Shown here piece by piece: positions 9,532 through 18,179 of a stretch of DNA of 64,000 nt (positions are counted from its first letter, which is position 1; each line of letters starts with the position of its first letter). Origin of the DNA: Candidatus Gastranaerophilales bacterium (GTDB lineage Bacteria; Cyanobacteriota; Vampirovibrionia; Gastranaerophilales; Gastranaerophilaceae); the NCBI GenBank assembly GCA_944324345.1, contig CALUVT010000002.1:186001-250000 (forward strand), written 5' to 3'. Below the pieces are notes generated by a model. That model did not search any database. It worked only from the letters and a program-made list of their open reading frames with translations, and was not told where the DNA came from. The translations under genes and the position numbers were made by a program.

Positions 9532-10245
9532 ATGAAAAATCTGATTACTATTATACTTTGTATTTTACTTTCATTGGCTTCTTTTGCCGAGGGTTACAGG
9601 GTAAATAATTTTAATGATTTACCGGAAATGCAGGAGGAAGAAAGGGTTTTATTCATTCTTGATTTTTCAAACAGTATGTCTGAGTATTTGGAAGGAAGAA
9701 GAAAGGTTGATTTGATGATCGATACTATGAAATCAATTCTTCCTAATTTGCCGAAGAATATGTCTGTAGGCTTGAGAGTTTATGGGCACCGTATGGGCTT
9801 TACTCCTTTTGAAGCTTGTAGAGCATCTACGCTTGTTAATCCTGTAAGTGTTGCAAATGGTATAAACATAAGGAACTCATTATTGGATATTAAGCCAAGA
9901 GGGATGACACCTATTACATATTCATTAAAACAAGCTGTTAATAAAGATTTTTTAGGCTATTCAGGTAAAAAACACATTATTTTACTGACCGATGGGGGTG
10001 AAAACTGTGATGAAAGTCCTTGCACTTACGTTTTAGATTTAATAAAATTTCGAAAAGATATAACTATTGATGTTATAGCTTTTAATATAAATGATGAAGA
10101 TGATTTATCTCAACTGGAATGTACTTCGCTTGTTACAAGTGGGAAATTTTACAATGCTAAAACAGCTGCAGAACTTGTAAGAAGCTTGAATAACAGTGTA
10201 AACAGTGTCAAAAAAGTTGAGGCTAAAATAGTTGGAAATCCTTAA
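9532..10245 (+). CDS. Secreted von Willebrand factor A (VWA) domain protein
   Basis: 237 residues. A signal peptide (residues 1-20, MKNL then a hydrophobic core then SFA|EG) precedes one VWA domain. The MIDAS metal site is visible as DFSNS (about residues 42-46), with the second-site threonine in GMTPIT and an aspartate in LLTDGGENC. Such domains bind divalent metal and protein partners. The ATG at 9532 is chosen because it begins the signal peptide and AGGAGA lies 12 bases upstream. Its end overlaps the convergent XRE gene by four bases. Confidence 0.85.
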   Translation: MKNLITIILCILLSLASFAEGYRVNNFNDLPEMQEEERVLFILDFSNSMSEYLEGRRKVDLMIDTMKSILPNLPKNMSVGLRVYGHRMGFTPFEACRASTLVNPVSVANGINIRNSLLDIKPRGMTPITYSLKQAVNKDFLGYSGKKHIILLTDGGENCDESPCTYVLDLIKFRKDITIDVIAFNINDEDDLSQLECTSLVTSGKFYNAKTAAELVRSLNNSVNSVKKVEAKIVGNP

Positions 10246-10532
10246 TCATCTGTCATTTTAAAATCTTTTGGGAGCCTCATTGAAAGCAGTTTTACAAAAT
10301 CTTCAAAACTCATATCAAGAGAATTTACAATTTTCCATAGTGTCGTAATTTGAGGATCTCTTTCTCCTTTTTCTATGAGCATAAGTGAGCTACTGGAAAG
10401 TTCATATTCGTAACTGTGAAGCAGTATACCCTTTGATTTTGCAATCCTTTTTTCATGTATGATTTGTCCTATTGCATTTAATAAAATATTTTTTTTCTCT
10501 TGACTGATGTTCTTTTGGCGTGTGTGTTGCAT
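10242..10532 (-). CDS. Small XRE-family DNA-binding protein
   Basis: 96 residues with one helix-turn-helix of the XRE/Cro type (about residues 45-85: LSSSSLMLIEKGERDPQITT then LWKIVNSLDMSFEDF). It has no other domain, so it is probably a small repressor or adaptor. The ATG overlaps the -35 box of the divergent prepilin promoter (10527-10532), which suggests it might control that promoter; this is inference from layout. No ribosome-binding site is visible before the start. Confidence 0.8.
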   Translation of the reverse strand: MQHTRQKNISQEKKNILLNAIGQIIHEKRIAKSKGILLHSYEYELSSSSLMLIEKGERDPQITTLWKIVNSLDMSFEDFVKLLSMRLPKDFKMTDD

Positions 10533-10554
10533 AAATTAAATAATAAGTTATAAT
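10527..10554 (+). promoter_or_regulatory. Sigma70-like promoter for prepilin 1
   Basis: TTGCAT (10527-10532), 16-base spacer, TATAAT (10549-10554). Predicted start near 10561 gives a leader of about 36 bases to the prepilin ATG at 10597. That leader has only a weak purine match to the ribosome and holds a six-codon ORF (10580-10600) whose stop overlaps the prepilin start as ATGA. Confidence 0.55.
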
Positions 10555-10596
10555 ATTAATAAGGTATAACTAATTAGTAATGGAATTCGATTTTGT

Positions 10597-11280
10597 ATGA
10601 AAAGAGCTTTTACCTTGGCAGAGGTTTTAATTACTTTAGGAATAATAGGGGTTGTTGCAGCTATTATAATGCCCTCATTAATTACTGATTATCAGAAGAA
10701 AGTCACTGCAAAAAAGCTAAATCAAGCATATAATTATCTTCAACAAACAGTCCAAATGGCTCAAGTTGATTATGGAGATATAACCACTTGGGATTGCTTT
10801 GTTCCTAATACTTGTACTCCGGAGGTTTTTGCCAACAAGTATATCATTCCGTATCTGAAAAACGTAAAATTGTCGACAAGACAATCTTTGGTTTCGTTTG
10901 GTTATAAGGACTATCCAAAATATTTGAATGGAGAAACGACTTTTACAAGCTGGGTTTATATAATTCAAACGACCCAAGAATACACATATATGATTAATTC
11001 TTACACTTTAGGGGATAATTCAAGAACTGTATATTCCGTGAAGATAGATATAAACGGGATTAAAGGGCCTAATATTGTTGGTAAAGACATTTTTTTATCA
11101 ACTTATGGATATAATATTTCTAAAAAAAATCATTATAAGTTACAATTATACAATTATAATAACTACACTAGAGATGAGATTATTGCAAACAGTTGTAATA
11201 AAAATGGAGGCAAGGGAGAATTTTGTGGAGCTTTGATAGAAATGGACGGATGGGAAATCAAGAACGGTTACCCTTGGTAA
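10597..11280 (+). CDS. Type IV prepilin-like protein 1
   Basis: 227 residues. A very short positively charged leader (MKRA) is followed by FTLAEVLITLGIIG, the class III/type IV prepilin cleavage site with Glu5, and a hydrophobic helix to about residue 30. The residue before the cut is Ala rather than Gly. The globular part has one N-terminal Cys pair (CFVPNTC), the segment DINGIKGPN-x3-GKD shared with the other two prepilins here, and a C-terminal Cys pair. Expected to be cut by prepilin peptidase and built into a pilus or type II-like pseudopilus. Unlike the copies at 14984 and 24120 it has no G-tract leader. Confidence 0.88.
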   Translation: MKRAFTLAEVLITLGIIGVVAAIIMPSLITDYQKKVTAKKLNQAYNYLQQTVQMAQVDYGDITTWDCFVPNTCTPEVFANKYIIPYLKNVKLSTRQSLVSFGYKDYPKYLNGETTFTSWVYIIQTTQEYTYMINSYTLGDNSRTVYSVKIDINGIKGPNIVGKDIFLSTYGYNISKKNHYKLQLYNYNNYTRDEIIANSCNKNGGKGEFCGALIEMDGWEIKNGYPW

Positions 11281-11281
11281 G

Positions 11282-13054
11282 TTAGTTTCTACATCCCCAG
11301 TCTTCTTTATCAATTTTTCCGTCATAGTTGTTGTCTATGCCGTCATTGCAGGATCCTATCGAGTACTTACCTTCAGCTCTTACACCTTGTTTCAGATATT
11401 TATCAGGGATTTTACTCCAAAGATACTCAAAAAATCCTCTGTAGTATTTGGCAAGTCGTTCATTTTCTATGATTAGTGTGTTTTCGTCATTTTTATTCTC
11501 ACCTGTCATTGTGAAATTCATAGAACCGGCAATTACATATTTGTCATCTATTATTATTGATTTAGAATGGACTTTGCCCGCATAATTTTCTATTTTTACC
11601 TGAGCTCCGACTGCTCTTAGCATTTTAACTTTGCTTTGTGTTGCATAAGTGTTTGTCGCATCAATTATAAGTTTGACATCAACCCCTCTTTGTTTTGCTC
11701 TGGCTAGTGAGTTTGCAAGACTATCATGCGTCAGTATAAAGGCAGGTACATAGATATATTTTTGAGCATTATCAATAAGAGGAATTATAGCCGTTGTTAT
11801 TACACTGTCTTTTGGAGAAAACAGCGGAGTAACTTTTGCGTCATTAAGAATTACTGTTTTATGGTTAATATATGATTTTGCGTTGTGGAATTTACCTGAA
11901 AGCATTTGGTTAAATTCTTCAAGGTACATTTGTGCAACTTCTACTGAATTTATAAAAAATACTGAATTCGTGTTGAAACCGGAAAAACCGGTATCAGAAA
12001 AGTTCATTGAACCGGTAACTACTCTTTTGCTATCAAATATCATAAATTTGTTGTGCATAAGGTATTGTTTACCTTCCGTTGCGGATTCGTCAGCAATTTT
12101 TATAATTTTATATGTATCAGGGTAGTATTCTTTTCTGCTTGTATCGTAAACTATTCTGATTTTTACTCCTCTAGATTTTGCATTTATCAAAGCATTTTGG
12201 ACTTCATCTATTGCATCCCATCCATACAGAGCTATGTCAATTGAATTTTGAGCAGAATTTATTTGTGTCAATATTTCTTGACAGGCAAGGGATGAACATT
12301 TTTTATCAGGTTTAAGTTTTGTGGTTAAATCTGTTAAATACATTTTGATGCTGCCGTTTGATATTGCAAGAGGGTAAGTTTTTTGCAAAACTTTGGCCGG
12401 TTTAGTTTTATTATTTGAAGTTTGGGTAATGTGGCAAAATTTGCAAGGTTTTGCATCAATCGGTAGCTGTTGTTTCGGAATTATAATTATATCTCTTGCT
12501 ACGAGTCCATATTGACAATCGAGTTTATGATATTTGTTGCTCCTGTGATTTAGGATTACAAGGTTAAGCTTTTTAGCTTTTTCAAGTTGTTTTTTGTAAG
12601 CTTGTTTGAGAACAGGTTTCCCCTGATAAAACCCCAAACCTGACTGGATAAGACTTTCTCTGTATGATTTTTTGTCAACTATTATATCTGCATATTTGCA
12701 ATTTTGATTTTCTTCTCCGGTATATTTAAGCTTTACATTTTTGTTAAGAAGCAGACTTTCAGCAAAATTATCCGTGAGATAGCCAAGCTTTATTCCTTCC
12801 GTGGTTGTCAAATGCAATTTATTTTCAAGTTCTAATTGGTTTTTAGAGATGTTAGAAGTTAAGGTTTCTATTTGAGGAATACAAATTTCTTCACCTTTGT
12901 CAAAAATTTTATTACCATTTAAGTCAACCTGTATTATGTTAGGTTGCTCTATCCCTATAACGTACCTGTCGGATTTTCTGATTGTTTCAAAAACCGCAAA
13001 GCAGGTAAGCAAGGTTAAGATTAAAATAATCGGTAAAATCTTATTGAATTGCAT
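11282..13054 (-). CDS. Exported multidomain nuclease-like protein: nuclease-like region, Ada-type metal site, two PLD domains
   Basis: 590 residues. Order: N-terminal membrane anchor or signal (about 5-22); an EF-hand-like DLNGNKIFDKGEE; a region resembling staphylococcal-nuclease folds (about 60-145); an Ada-like metal-binding stretch with HKLDC then PCKFCH (about 178-208); two phospholipase D motifs, HNKFMIFDSKRVVTGS and HSKSIIIDDKYVIAGS; and a C-terminal DGIDNNYDGKID calcium loop. Two HKD motifs make one active site, so phosphodiesterase or nuclease activity outside the cytoplasm is likely. The start overlaps the upstream ydjC-like gene by 14 bases. The SNase assignment is less sure than the PLD one. 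Confidence 0.85.
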   Translation of the reverse strand: MQFNKILPIILILTLLTCFAVFETIRKSDRYVIGIEQPNIIQVDLNGNKIFDKGEEICIPQIETLTSNISKNQLELENKLHLTTTEGIKLGYLTDNFAESLLLNKNVKLKYTGEENQNCKYADIIVDKKSYRESLIQSGLGFYQGKPVLKQAYKKQLEKAKKLNLVILNHRSNKYHKLDCQYGLVARDIIIIPKQQLPIDAKPCKFCHITQTSNNKTKPAKVLQKTYPLAISNGSIKMYLTDLTTKLKPDKKCSSLACQEILTQINSAQNSIDIALYGWDAIDEVQNALINAKSRGVKIRIVYDTSRKEYYPDTYKIIKIADESATEGKQYLMHNKFMIFDSKRVVTGSMNFSDTGFSGFNTNSVFFINSVEVAQMYLEEFNQMLSGKFHNAKSYINHKTVILNDAKVTPLFSPKDSVITTAIIPLIDNAQKYIYVPAFILTHDSLANSLARAKQRGVDVKLIIDATNTYATQSKVKMLRAVGAQVKIENYAGKVHSKSIIIDDKYVIAGSMNFTMTGENKNDENTLIIENERLAKYYRGFFEYLWSKIPDKYLKQGVRAEGKYSIGSCNDGIDNNYDGKIDKEDWGCRN

Positions 13055-13892
13055 ATTCTTGTTTGTAATTTGTTATTTCAAAACCAAGTCTGTTAATTTT
13101 ATCTTTTAAGGATTTGTTTTGTGTAATAAGAAATTCTCGATAGTGTTGATTTTGTCTTGAAGCAGCATAATTACAAGGGTGTATTAAAGCTTCTACCAGA
13201 CAATTTTCTTCAATAGCTTTAAGACCGTATTCTACTGTCATACTGTCCATTAGACCTGTATAGCCAACGCCCAAAAGATAATCATTTGTTTTTAATCCGT
13301 ATTCAAGTGCTGTTTTTTTGTTAATTTTTGAAAATCCGTTTAATAGAAGAATTTTTAAAATATTTGGCGGATATTTAAAATTCAAATGTTTTTTTACACT
13401 TGGAACGAAATAAATTTCCTCATGTTGTGTTCTTATATAAGGAATTTTATATTCTTTTGCTAGTTTTGCGGTCAATTTAAAAATATTAGGGATAGCATGA
13501 GTGTGCACATGTGAATCTATATGATCGACTTTAGTGTAGTTCATTACTGTTTCAATTTGTGTTCTAAATTCATATTCAATTTGCTCAAGGAACTGATGAT
13601 CATTTGACTTTAGCATAAGTTTAAGATAGCTGTTATTGAATTTCCCTCTTTTGTTTGTAAGCATTGGAGCTTTTGTAAGGGATCTTCCTTCCATTATATT
13701 AAGATGAATTCCTATTCCGAGATTTGGACATTCTGGAATTATTTCGTTAACAGCAGCGTTAAAAGCCTTTCCGTTAGCACAAAGGCTTGCACTGGTTAAA
13801 AAACCGTTATGATAACCCTCAAGAACAGCTCTATTAAAAGCTTTTGACATCCCAAAATCGTCAGCATTCAGTATAAATTTTTTGTTTCCCAT
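13041..13892 (-). CDS. YdjC/ChbG-family carbohydrate deacetylase
   Basis: 283 residues. The N-terminal NADDFG motif (about residues 8-13), GIGIHLN near 65 and the DSHVHTH segment near 125 are the metal-binding signatures of the YdjC family, which deacetylates N-acetylated sugars such as chito-oligosaccharides or sugar-lipid intermediates. The ATG at 13892 is preferred to an upstream TTG at 13898; AAGGA lies about ten bases ahead. It is followed with overlap by the PLD gene and is divergent from a GT2 glycosyltransferase. An HpnK-like role is a possible alternative. Confidence 0.88.
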   Translation of the reverse strand: MGNKKFILNADDFGMSKAFNRAVLEGYHNGFLTSASLCANGKAFNAAVNEIIPECPNLGIGIHLNIMEGRSLTKAPMLTNKRGKFNNSYLKLMLKSNDHQFLEQIEYEFRTQIETVMNYTKVDHIDSHVHTHAIPNIFKLTAKLAKEYKIPYIRTQHEEIYFVPSVKKHLNFKYPPNILKILLLNGFSKINKKTALEYGLKTNDYLLGVGYTGLMDSMTVEYGLKAIEENCLVEALIHPCNYAASRQNQHYREFLITQNKSLKDKINRLGFEITNYKQEYAIQ

Positions 13893-13971
13893 TCGCAATA
13901 AATCCTTGATTTAATATTATAAATATTATAGTATAAATATGTGTATTTTTGCAAATTTGAAGAGAGGGAAA

Positions 13972-14925
13972 ATGGATATACCTACTTTAGCAATTATTGT
14001 ACCGTGTTATAATGAAGAACTTTGTCTTGATAAGACCATAAACCGTTTGATTGAAGTTCTAAATGGATTGGCTGCTGAGGGGAAAATTAAATCTGACAGT
14101 TACATTTATTTGGTTGATGACGGTTCACACGATTCAACATGGCAAATAATTGAAAAACACCATGCCCTTGATAATCGAATTAAAGGTACAAAATTTATAA
14201 GAAATTTTGGAAATCAAAAAGCGTTGATTGCAGGTTTGGAAAGCGTAAGAGAAATTGGCTGTGACTGTGCGGTTTCAATTGACGCTGATTTGCAGCAGGA
14301 TGAAAATGCTATTGAAAGATTTATAAACGAATATATGAATGGTGCTGATATTGTTTCGGGGATAAGAAGAAACAGAAAAACGGATACTTTTTTCAAAAAG
14401 TTTACGGCTGTTATGTTCTACAAAACAATGAACATTCTTGGTGCTAAGATTCCGCCAAATCATTCAGATTTTAGATTAGTTAGCAAAAAAGCTTTAAAAA
14501 TTATGGAGTTGTACCCTGAAAAATACCTGTTCTTGAGAGGCTTTTTCAATGAAGTCGGGTTAAATACAGCTTATGTTGATTTTGATGTAAAACCTCGTGA
14601 GGCAGGAGAATCAAAGTATAATTTCTTTAGTTTAATGGCTTTGGCATTAAATGGCATAACTTCTTATAGTGTTGTACCATTGAGATTTGTAGCAGTTTTA
14701 GGCTTCTTCATGGCCTTGTTTGGTTTTTTGGTTGGAGTTGAAACAGTAATTGAAAAAATATTTTGGCATAATTCTCCAAACGGTTGGGCAACAACTATAA
14801 TTTTGTTGTGTGTTTTTGGCGGAATTCAACTCTTTTGCCTCGGATTAATAGGTGAGTATGTCGGACAGGTATACCGCGAAGTAAAGGCAAGACCTCGTTA
14901 TGTAAAAGATATTGAGTTGAAATAA
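13972..14925 (+). CDS. GT2 polyprenyl-phosphate glycosyltransferase (DPM1/GtrB/ArnC type)
   Basis: 317 residues. The GT-A domain shows VPCYNEE, LVDDGSHD and SIDADLQQD (metal-binding DxD context), followed by two C-terminal transmembrane helices (about 230-255 and 270-300), the layout of enzymes that load a sugar onto undecaprenyl phosphate. The ATG at 13972 follows GAGAGGG; the upstream frame start at 13939 is not supported. The divergent ydjC-like deacetylase suggests a shared role in envelope sugar modification. Its last codons overlap the -35 box of the next promoter. Confidence 0.92.
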   Translation: MDIPTLAIIVPCYNEELCLDKTINRLIEVLNGLAAEGKIKSDSYIYLVDDGSHDSTWQIIEKHHALDNRIKGTKFIRNFGNQKALIAGLESVREIGCDCAVSIDADLQQDENAIERFINEYMNGADIVSGIRRNRKTDTFFKKFTAVMFYKTMNILGAKIPPNHSDFRLVSKKALKIMELYPEKYLFLRGFFNEVGLNTAYVDFDVKPREAGESKYNFFSLMALALNGITSYSVVPLRFVAVLGFFMALFGFLVGVETVIEKIFWHNSPNGWATTIILLCVFGGIQLFCLGLIGEYVGQVYREVKARPRYVKDIELK

Positions 14926-14945
14926 TTATTCAAATTTGTTAAAAT
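14917..14945 (+). promoter_or_regulatory. Promoter of the G-tract prepilin 2 locus
   Basis: TTGAAA (14917-14922), 17-base spacer, TAAAAT (14940-14945), a near-consensus sigma70 promoter. The predicted start is near 14952, about 30 bases before the leader ATG at 14984, with GAGGAG as ribosome site. Confidence 0.65.
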
Positions 14946-14983
14946 AGTCATGTTGTATTAAAAATAGTTGAGGAGCAGAAAGT

Positions 14984-15037
14984 ATGAAAACAATAATTAA
15001 CAGTGATATCTTCGGGGGGGGGGCACTCAAAGCTTAA
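14984..15037 (+). CDS. Leader mini-ORF ending just after a G10 tract (prepilin 2, current frame)
   Basis: With GAGGAG eight bases upstream, the ATG opens a 17-codon frame (MKTIINSDIFGGGALKA). It reads through ten consecutive G (15014-15023) and stops at TAA 15035. A nearly identical leader is at 24120-24173. With 11 or 8 G the same start would instead continue into the prepilin body. The peptide itself may have no function; it is the out-of-frame form of the prepilin leader. Confidence 0.7.
   Translation: MKTIINSDIFGGGALKA
15014..15023 (+). repeat. Homopolymer tract of ten G (prepilin 2)
   Basis: Ten consecutive G within the leader coding sequence, preceded by ATCTTC and followed by CACTCA. 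Runs of this length are exceptional in such an AT-rich genome. The tract sits exactly where its length decides whether the leader joins the prepilin frame. Confidence 0.95.
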
Positions 15038-15820
15038 CCAACCAATTTAAGGCTTGTAGAAAAAGAGGCTTTACTTTATCTGAGGTGTTAATAACACTAG
15101 CAATAATAGGGATTGTTGCAGCACTAACTTTAACGACAGTTGTTCCGGAAATACAACTCAGGCAGAATATCGCAAAGTGGAAAGAATGTTATTCAATTTT
15201 GAATAACGCATTTAACATGGTTTTAGCGGAAAACCCTAATTTAAAAGTTTCACAAGCTGGATATAACGCAATGACTCGTGAATTTATAAATCTTCTGCTC
15301 GAAAAATTAAATGTTGTAGAAACTTGTGGTGGTCTACCTGTGTATGATAGTGAACCTTATGATAAAAATTCCTGTGATTGTTGGAATCCTCATCCAAAAT
15401 TTAGTTGGGCAGGAATACATTTTGGAGCTTCAGCTAGTGTATATAAAACTCTTGCCGGAGGGAGTATAAATGCCTATGATTATGCAAACCGTGCTGCTTT
15501 GTTAAACAATGGTGCTGCTATATATTTTGGAAGTGCAGGTAGTGGTTTGATGATTCTTGTTGATGTAAATAATTTTAACGGTGGTCCAAATGTTTTGGGG
15601 AAAGATGTTTTTGCTATTACATTTATGAAAGTCTCAAATCAAAAAAGTGTTTATATAGAAGATTTAAAATTTGCACCATTTGGAGCTGCAGGGACGTATG
15701 GAGCATCTGACCCTCAATATGGCAGTTCAGGTTGTTCTCCAAGTGTTGGTGAAAAAGATGCACTATATGTATTCAAAGCCTCAGGTGCGGGGTGCAGTTA
15801 TAAATATTTAATGAAATAAG

Positions 15821-16897
15821 TTAAAACAGACTTTTTTGCTCATTTATGTCTATATTTTTGTAACCGAGGTGTCTGTATGTTGCGGGGGAAACTTTTCTCC
15901 CGCGAGGGGTTCTTTGAAGTAAGCCTGCCTGTAAAAGAAACGGCTCACAGACATCTTCTATTGTTCTGACATCTTCTCCGATTGCTGCAGCGATAGTTTC
16001 AATACCGACAGGACCGCCGTCATATTTTTCTATGATTAACCTTAAAAGACTTCTGTCTGTGCTATCTAATCCGTAATTATCAATTTTTAGTATATCTAAT
16101 GATTTGTTTGCAATATCTTCCGTTATTTTCCCGTCATGTTTTACTAATGCATAATCTGCAACTCTTTTGATCAGCCTGTTTGCAATACGTGGTGTGCCCC
16201 TCGAACGTTTTGCTATGGCGTGGGCACCTTCTTCCGTAATTTCAATATTTAAAATTCCGGCAGTTCTTTTAATTACCAGAGCAAGTTCTTCTTCGTTATA
16301 AAATTCAAGTCTATGTATTATTCCGAAACGATCTCTCAGAGGCCCTGATAGCTCCCCGGCTTTTGTTGTCGCTCCTATTAGTGTAAATTTTGGAAGTGGT
16401 ATTCTTAGAGTTTTTACAGTTTGTGATTTTCCTGTTGTCATATCAAGGTAAAAATCTTCCATTGCAGGGTAGAGAATTTCTTCCGCAACCTTATTTAACC
16501 TGTGGATTTCGTCAATAAAAAGGATTTCCCCGCCTTTTAGCGACATCAAAATTCCTATAATATCTCTTGGCCTCTCAAGAGCTGGTGCTGATGTAATCTT
16601 AATTTCTACTCCCATTTGTTCGGCAATAACTCCTGCAAGAGTAGTTTTACCAAGTCCGGGGGGACCGTAAAAAAGTAAGTGATCAAGCGGCAGACCTCGT
16701 TTTTTAGCAGCCGCTATTGATATTTTAAGTGTCTCTTTTAATGCAGATTGCCCTATGTATGTGTCAAAGGTTTTGGGTCTGATGCAGTTTTCAAAATTCT
16801 TGTCATTATCCATACAATCGGATTTCATAACCGAGTTTTTCTTTTTCTCGGATATTGTTAAATTTTTAAAATCATTGTCATCTGCAATTATGCTCAT
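15821..16897 (-). CDS. ruvB: Holliday junction branch migration ATPase RuvB
   Basis: 358 residues. AAA+ helicase motor that drives branch migration with RuvA. Walker A is GPPGLGKT, Walker B is DEIHR, followed by sensor GATTKAG and the C-terminal winged helix ([15 protein letters not shown]). An N-terminal extension of about 30 residues precedes the conserved [17 protein letters not shown] stands before the ATG. It is single here, without ruvA or ruvC; ruvX lies elsewhere in the window. Confidence 0.97.
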   Translation of the reverse strand: MSIIADDNDFKNLTISEKKKNSVMKSDCMDNDKNFENCIRPKTFDTYIGQSALKETLKISIAAAKKRGLPLDHLLFYGPPGLGKTTLAGVIAEQMGVEIKITSAPALERPRDIIGILMSLKGGEILFIDEIHRLNKVAEEILYPAMEDFYLDMTTGKSQTVKTLRIPLPKFTLIGATTKAGELSGPLRDRFGIIHRLEFYNEEELALVIKRTAGILNIEITEEGAHAIAKRSRGTPRIANRLIKRVADYALVKHDGKITEDIANKSLDILKIDNYGLDSTDRSLLRLIIEKYDGGPVGIETIAAAIGEDVRTIEDVCEPFLLQAGLLQRTPRGRKVSPATYRHLGYKNIDINEQKSLF

Positions 16898-16965
16898 TGT
16901 TTTTCCTTTATATTTATGATAGCATAAAATTAAAGGTTAGGAAAGAATATTAAGAAGGAGAAGTT

Positions 16966-18135
16966 ATGAAAGTATCAGAACGTTTAGAAAAAATCCCACC
17001 CTATTTGTTTGCGGAAATTGATAGGAAAATTGCGGAAGCAAAAGCTAAAGGTTTGGATATTATAAGTTTAGGTATTGGAGATCCAGATAAACCGACTCTA
17101 AAACCGATTGTTGATGAGATGCATAAAGCTATCGACAACCCCAAAAACCATGATTATCCTCCATATAACGGTACTGAAAAATTTAGAAAATCAGCTTGCA
17201 ATTGGATGAAAAAACGTTTTGGCGTTGAACTTGATCCTGATACTGAAATGCTTGCTAATATTGGTTCTAAAGAGGCTATTGCTCATGTCTTCTTCGCATT
17301 TGTTGATAAAGGTGACTACACGTTAGTTCCTGATCCTGGATATCCTGTTTATCATAATGCAACTATTTTTGCGGGCGGAACTCCTTACGAAATGCCTTTA
17401 ACTGAAGGAAACGGTTATCTTCCTGATTTTGATAAAATACCTGAAGATATTGCTATGAAATCAAAAATCATGTTTTTAAATTATCCTAACAACCCGACAG
17501 GTGCTGTAGCTAATTTAGACTTTTTCAAAAAAGCAGTTGATTTTTGTAAAAAATACGATATTTTATTATGTTCTGATATGGCATATTCTGAAATGACTTA
17601 TGATGGCTATAAGGCCCCTTCTGTGTTGCAAGTGGAGGGCGCAAAAGATGTTGCAATTGAGTTTTATTCACATTCAAAATCATACAATATGACAGGTTGG
17701 CGTGTCGGATTTGTTTGTGGAAATGCTCAGGCAATAAAGGCTTTGGGGACAATTAAAAACAACATTGATTCCGGTACATTTAAGGCAATTCAAGATGCTG
17801 CATCAGTTGCTTTTGATGTCGATGAAAAATATATAAATGAATTAAATAACATGTACCAGCAAAGAAGAGATGCTGCTGAAGAAGGGTTTAGAGAACTTGG
17901 ATGGGATATAAAACCTTCTAAGGCAACATTTTATCTGTGGCTTCCTGTTCCAAAAGGTATGACTTCAGAAGAGTTTGTAACTTTAATGCTTGAGAAAGCA
18001 AATGTTGTTGTTCCTCCCGGAAATGGTTACGGTAAATATGGTGAAGGTTATTTCCGTGTAGCACTTACAAAAGATGTTGATACAATCAAAGAATGCATAA
18101 GAAGGATGAAGGAAGCAGGTATAAGATATAATTAA
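16966..18135 (+). CDS. dapL: LL-diaminopimelate aminotransferase
   Basis: 389 residues. Converts tetrahydrodipicolinate directly to LL-diaminopimelate, the short lysine/peptidoglycan route of cyanobacteria, chlamydiae and plants. Fold-type I aminotransferase with SLGIGDPD near the N-terminus, NYPNNPTGA, and the PLP lysine in SHSKSYNMTGWRVGF. AAGGAG precedes the ATG. The family contains other aminotransferases of similar sequence, but length and the PPYLFAEIDRK N-terminus fit DapL. Confidence 0.9.
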   Translation: MKVSERLEKIPPYLFAEIDRKIAEAKAKGLDIISLGIGDPDKPTLKPIVDEMHKAIDNPKNHDYPPYNGTEKFRKSACNWMKKRFGVELDPDTEMLANIGSKEAIAHVFFAFVDKGDYTLVPDPGYPVYHNATIFAGGTPYEMPLTEGNGYLPDFDKIPEDIAMKSKIMFLNYPNNPTGAVANLDFFKKAVDFCKKYDILLCSDMAYSEMTYDGYKAPSVLQVEGAKDVAIEFYSHSKSYNMTGWRVGFVCGNAQAIKALGTIKNNIDSGTFKAIQDAASVAFDVDEKYINELNNMYQQRRDAAEEGFRELGWDIKPSKATFYLWLPVPKGMTSEEFVTLMLEKANVVVPPGNGYGKYGEGYFRVALTKDVDTIKECIRRMKEAGIRYN

Positions 18136-18144
18136 TAAAATTTC

Positions 18145-18173
18145 TTGTACTATACTTCGTGGAGTGGTATAAT
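18145..18173 (+). promoter_or_regulatory. Promoter predicted to give a leaderless mRNA (zinc-ribbon/TPR gene)
   Basis: TTGTAC (18145-18150), 17-base spacer, TATAAT (18168-18173). Six bases separate the -10 box from the ATG at 18180, so the predicted transcript begins at the start codon itself. There is no ribosome-binding site. Confidence 0.7.
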
Positions 18174-18179
18174 TTTTCT

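Larger units (their letters stand above)
14984..15819 (+). pseudogene. Prepilin-like protein 2, out of frame at a G10 tract (candidate phase-variable gene)
   Basis: The body, readable without break from 15085 to 15819, encodes a prepilin whose FTLSEVLITLAIIG site starts at 15070, upstream of any usable start in that frame. The only start with a ribosome site (ATG 14984) is one base out of frame through ten G. Adding one G or removing two yields a continuous 278-residue protein: a 29-residue leader ending CRKRG, then the prepilin helix. The globular part has VDVNNFNGGPN-x3-GKD and a C-terminal Cys pair matching prepilin 3. It may be a switched-off contingency gene, a true pseudogene, or a homopolymer length error; the twin locus argues against a random error. 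Confidence 0.75.

Noticed and set aside
10580-10600. Six-codon upstream ORF before prepilin 1 as a regulatory peptide
   Set aside because: No ribosome site and no unusual codons; the ATGA overlap may be chance.
15014-15023. G10 tract as a simple sequencing error
   Set aside because: Two separate loci show the same length, the same flanks and the same frame offset, so a random error is unlikely, although a systematic homopolymer error cannot be excluded without reads.
18159-18179. GTG at 18159 as start of the zinc-ribbon protein
   Set aside because: It overlaps the -10 box; ATG 18180 lies at the predicted transcript start and begins the CxxC ribbon.
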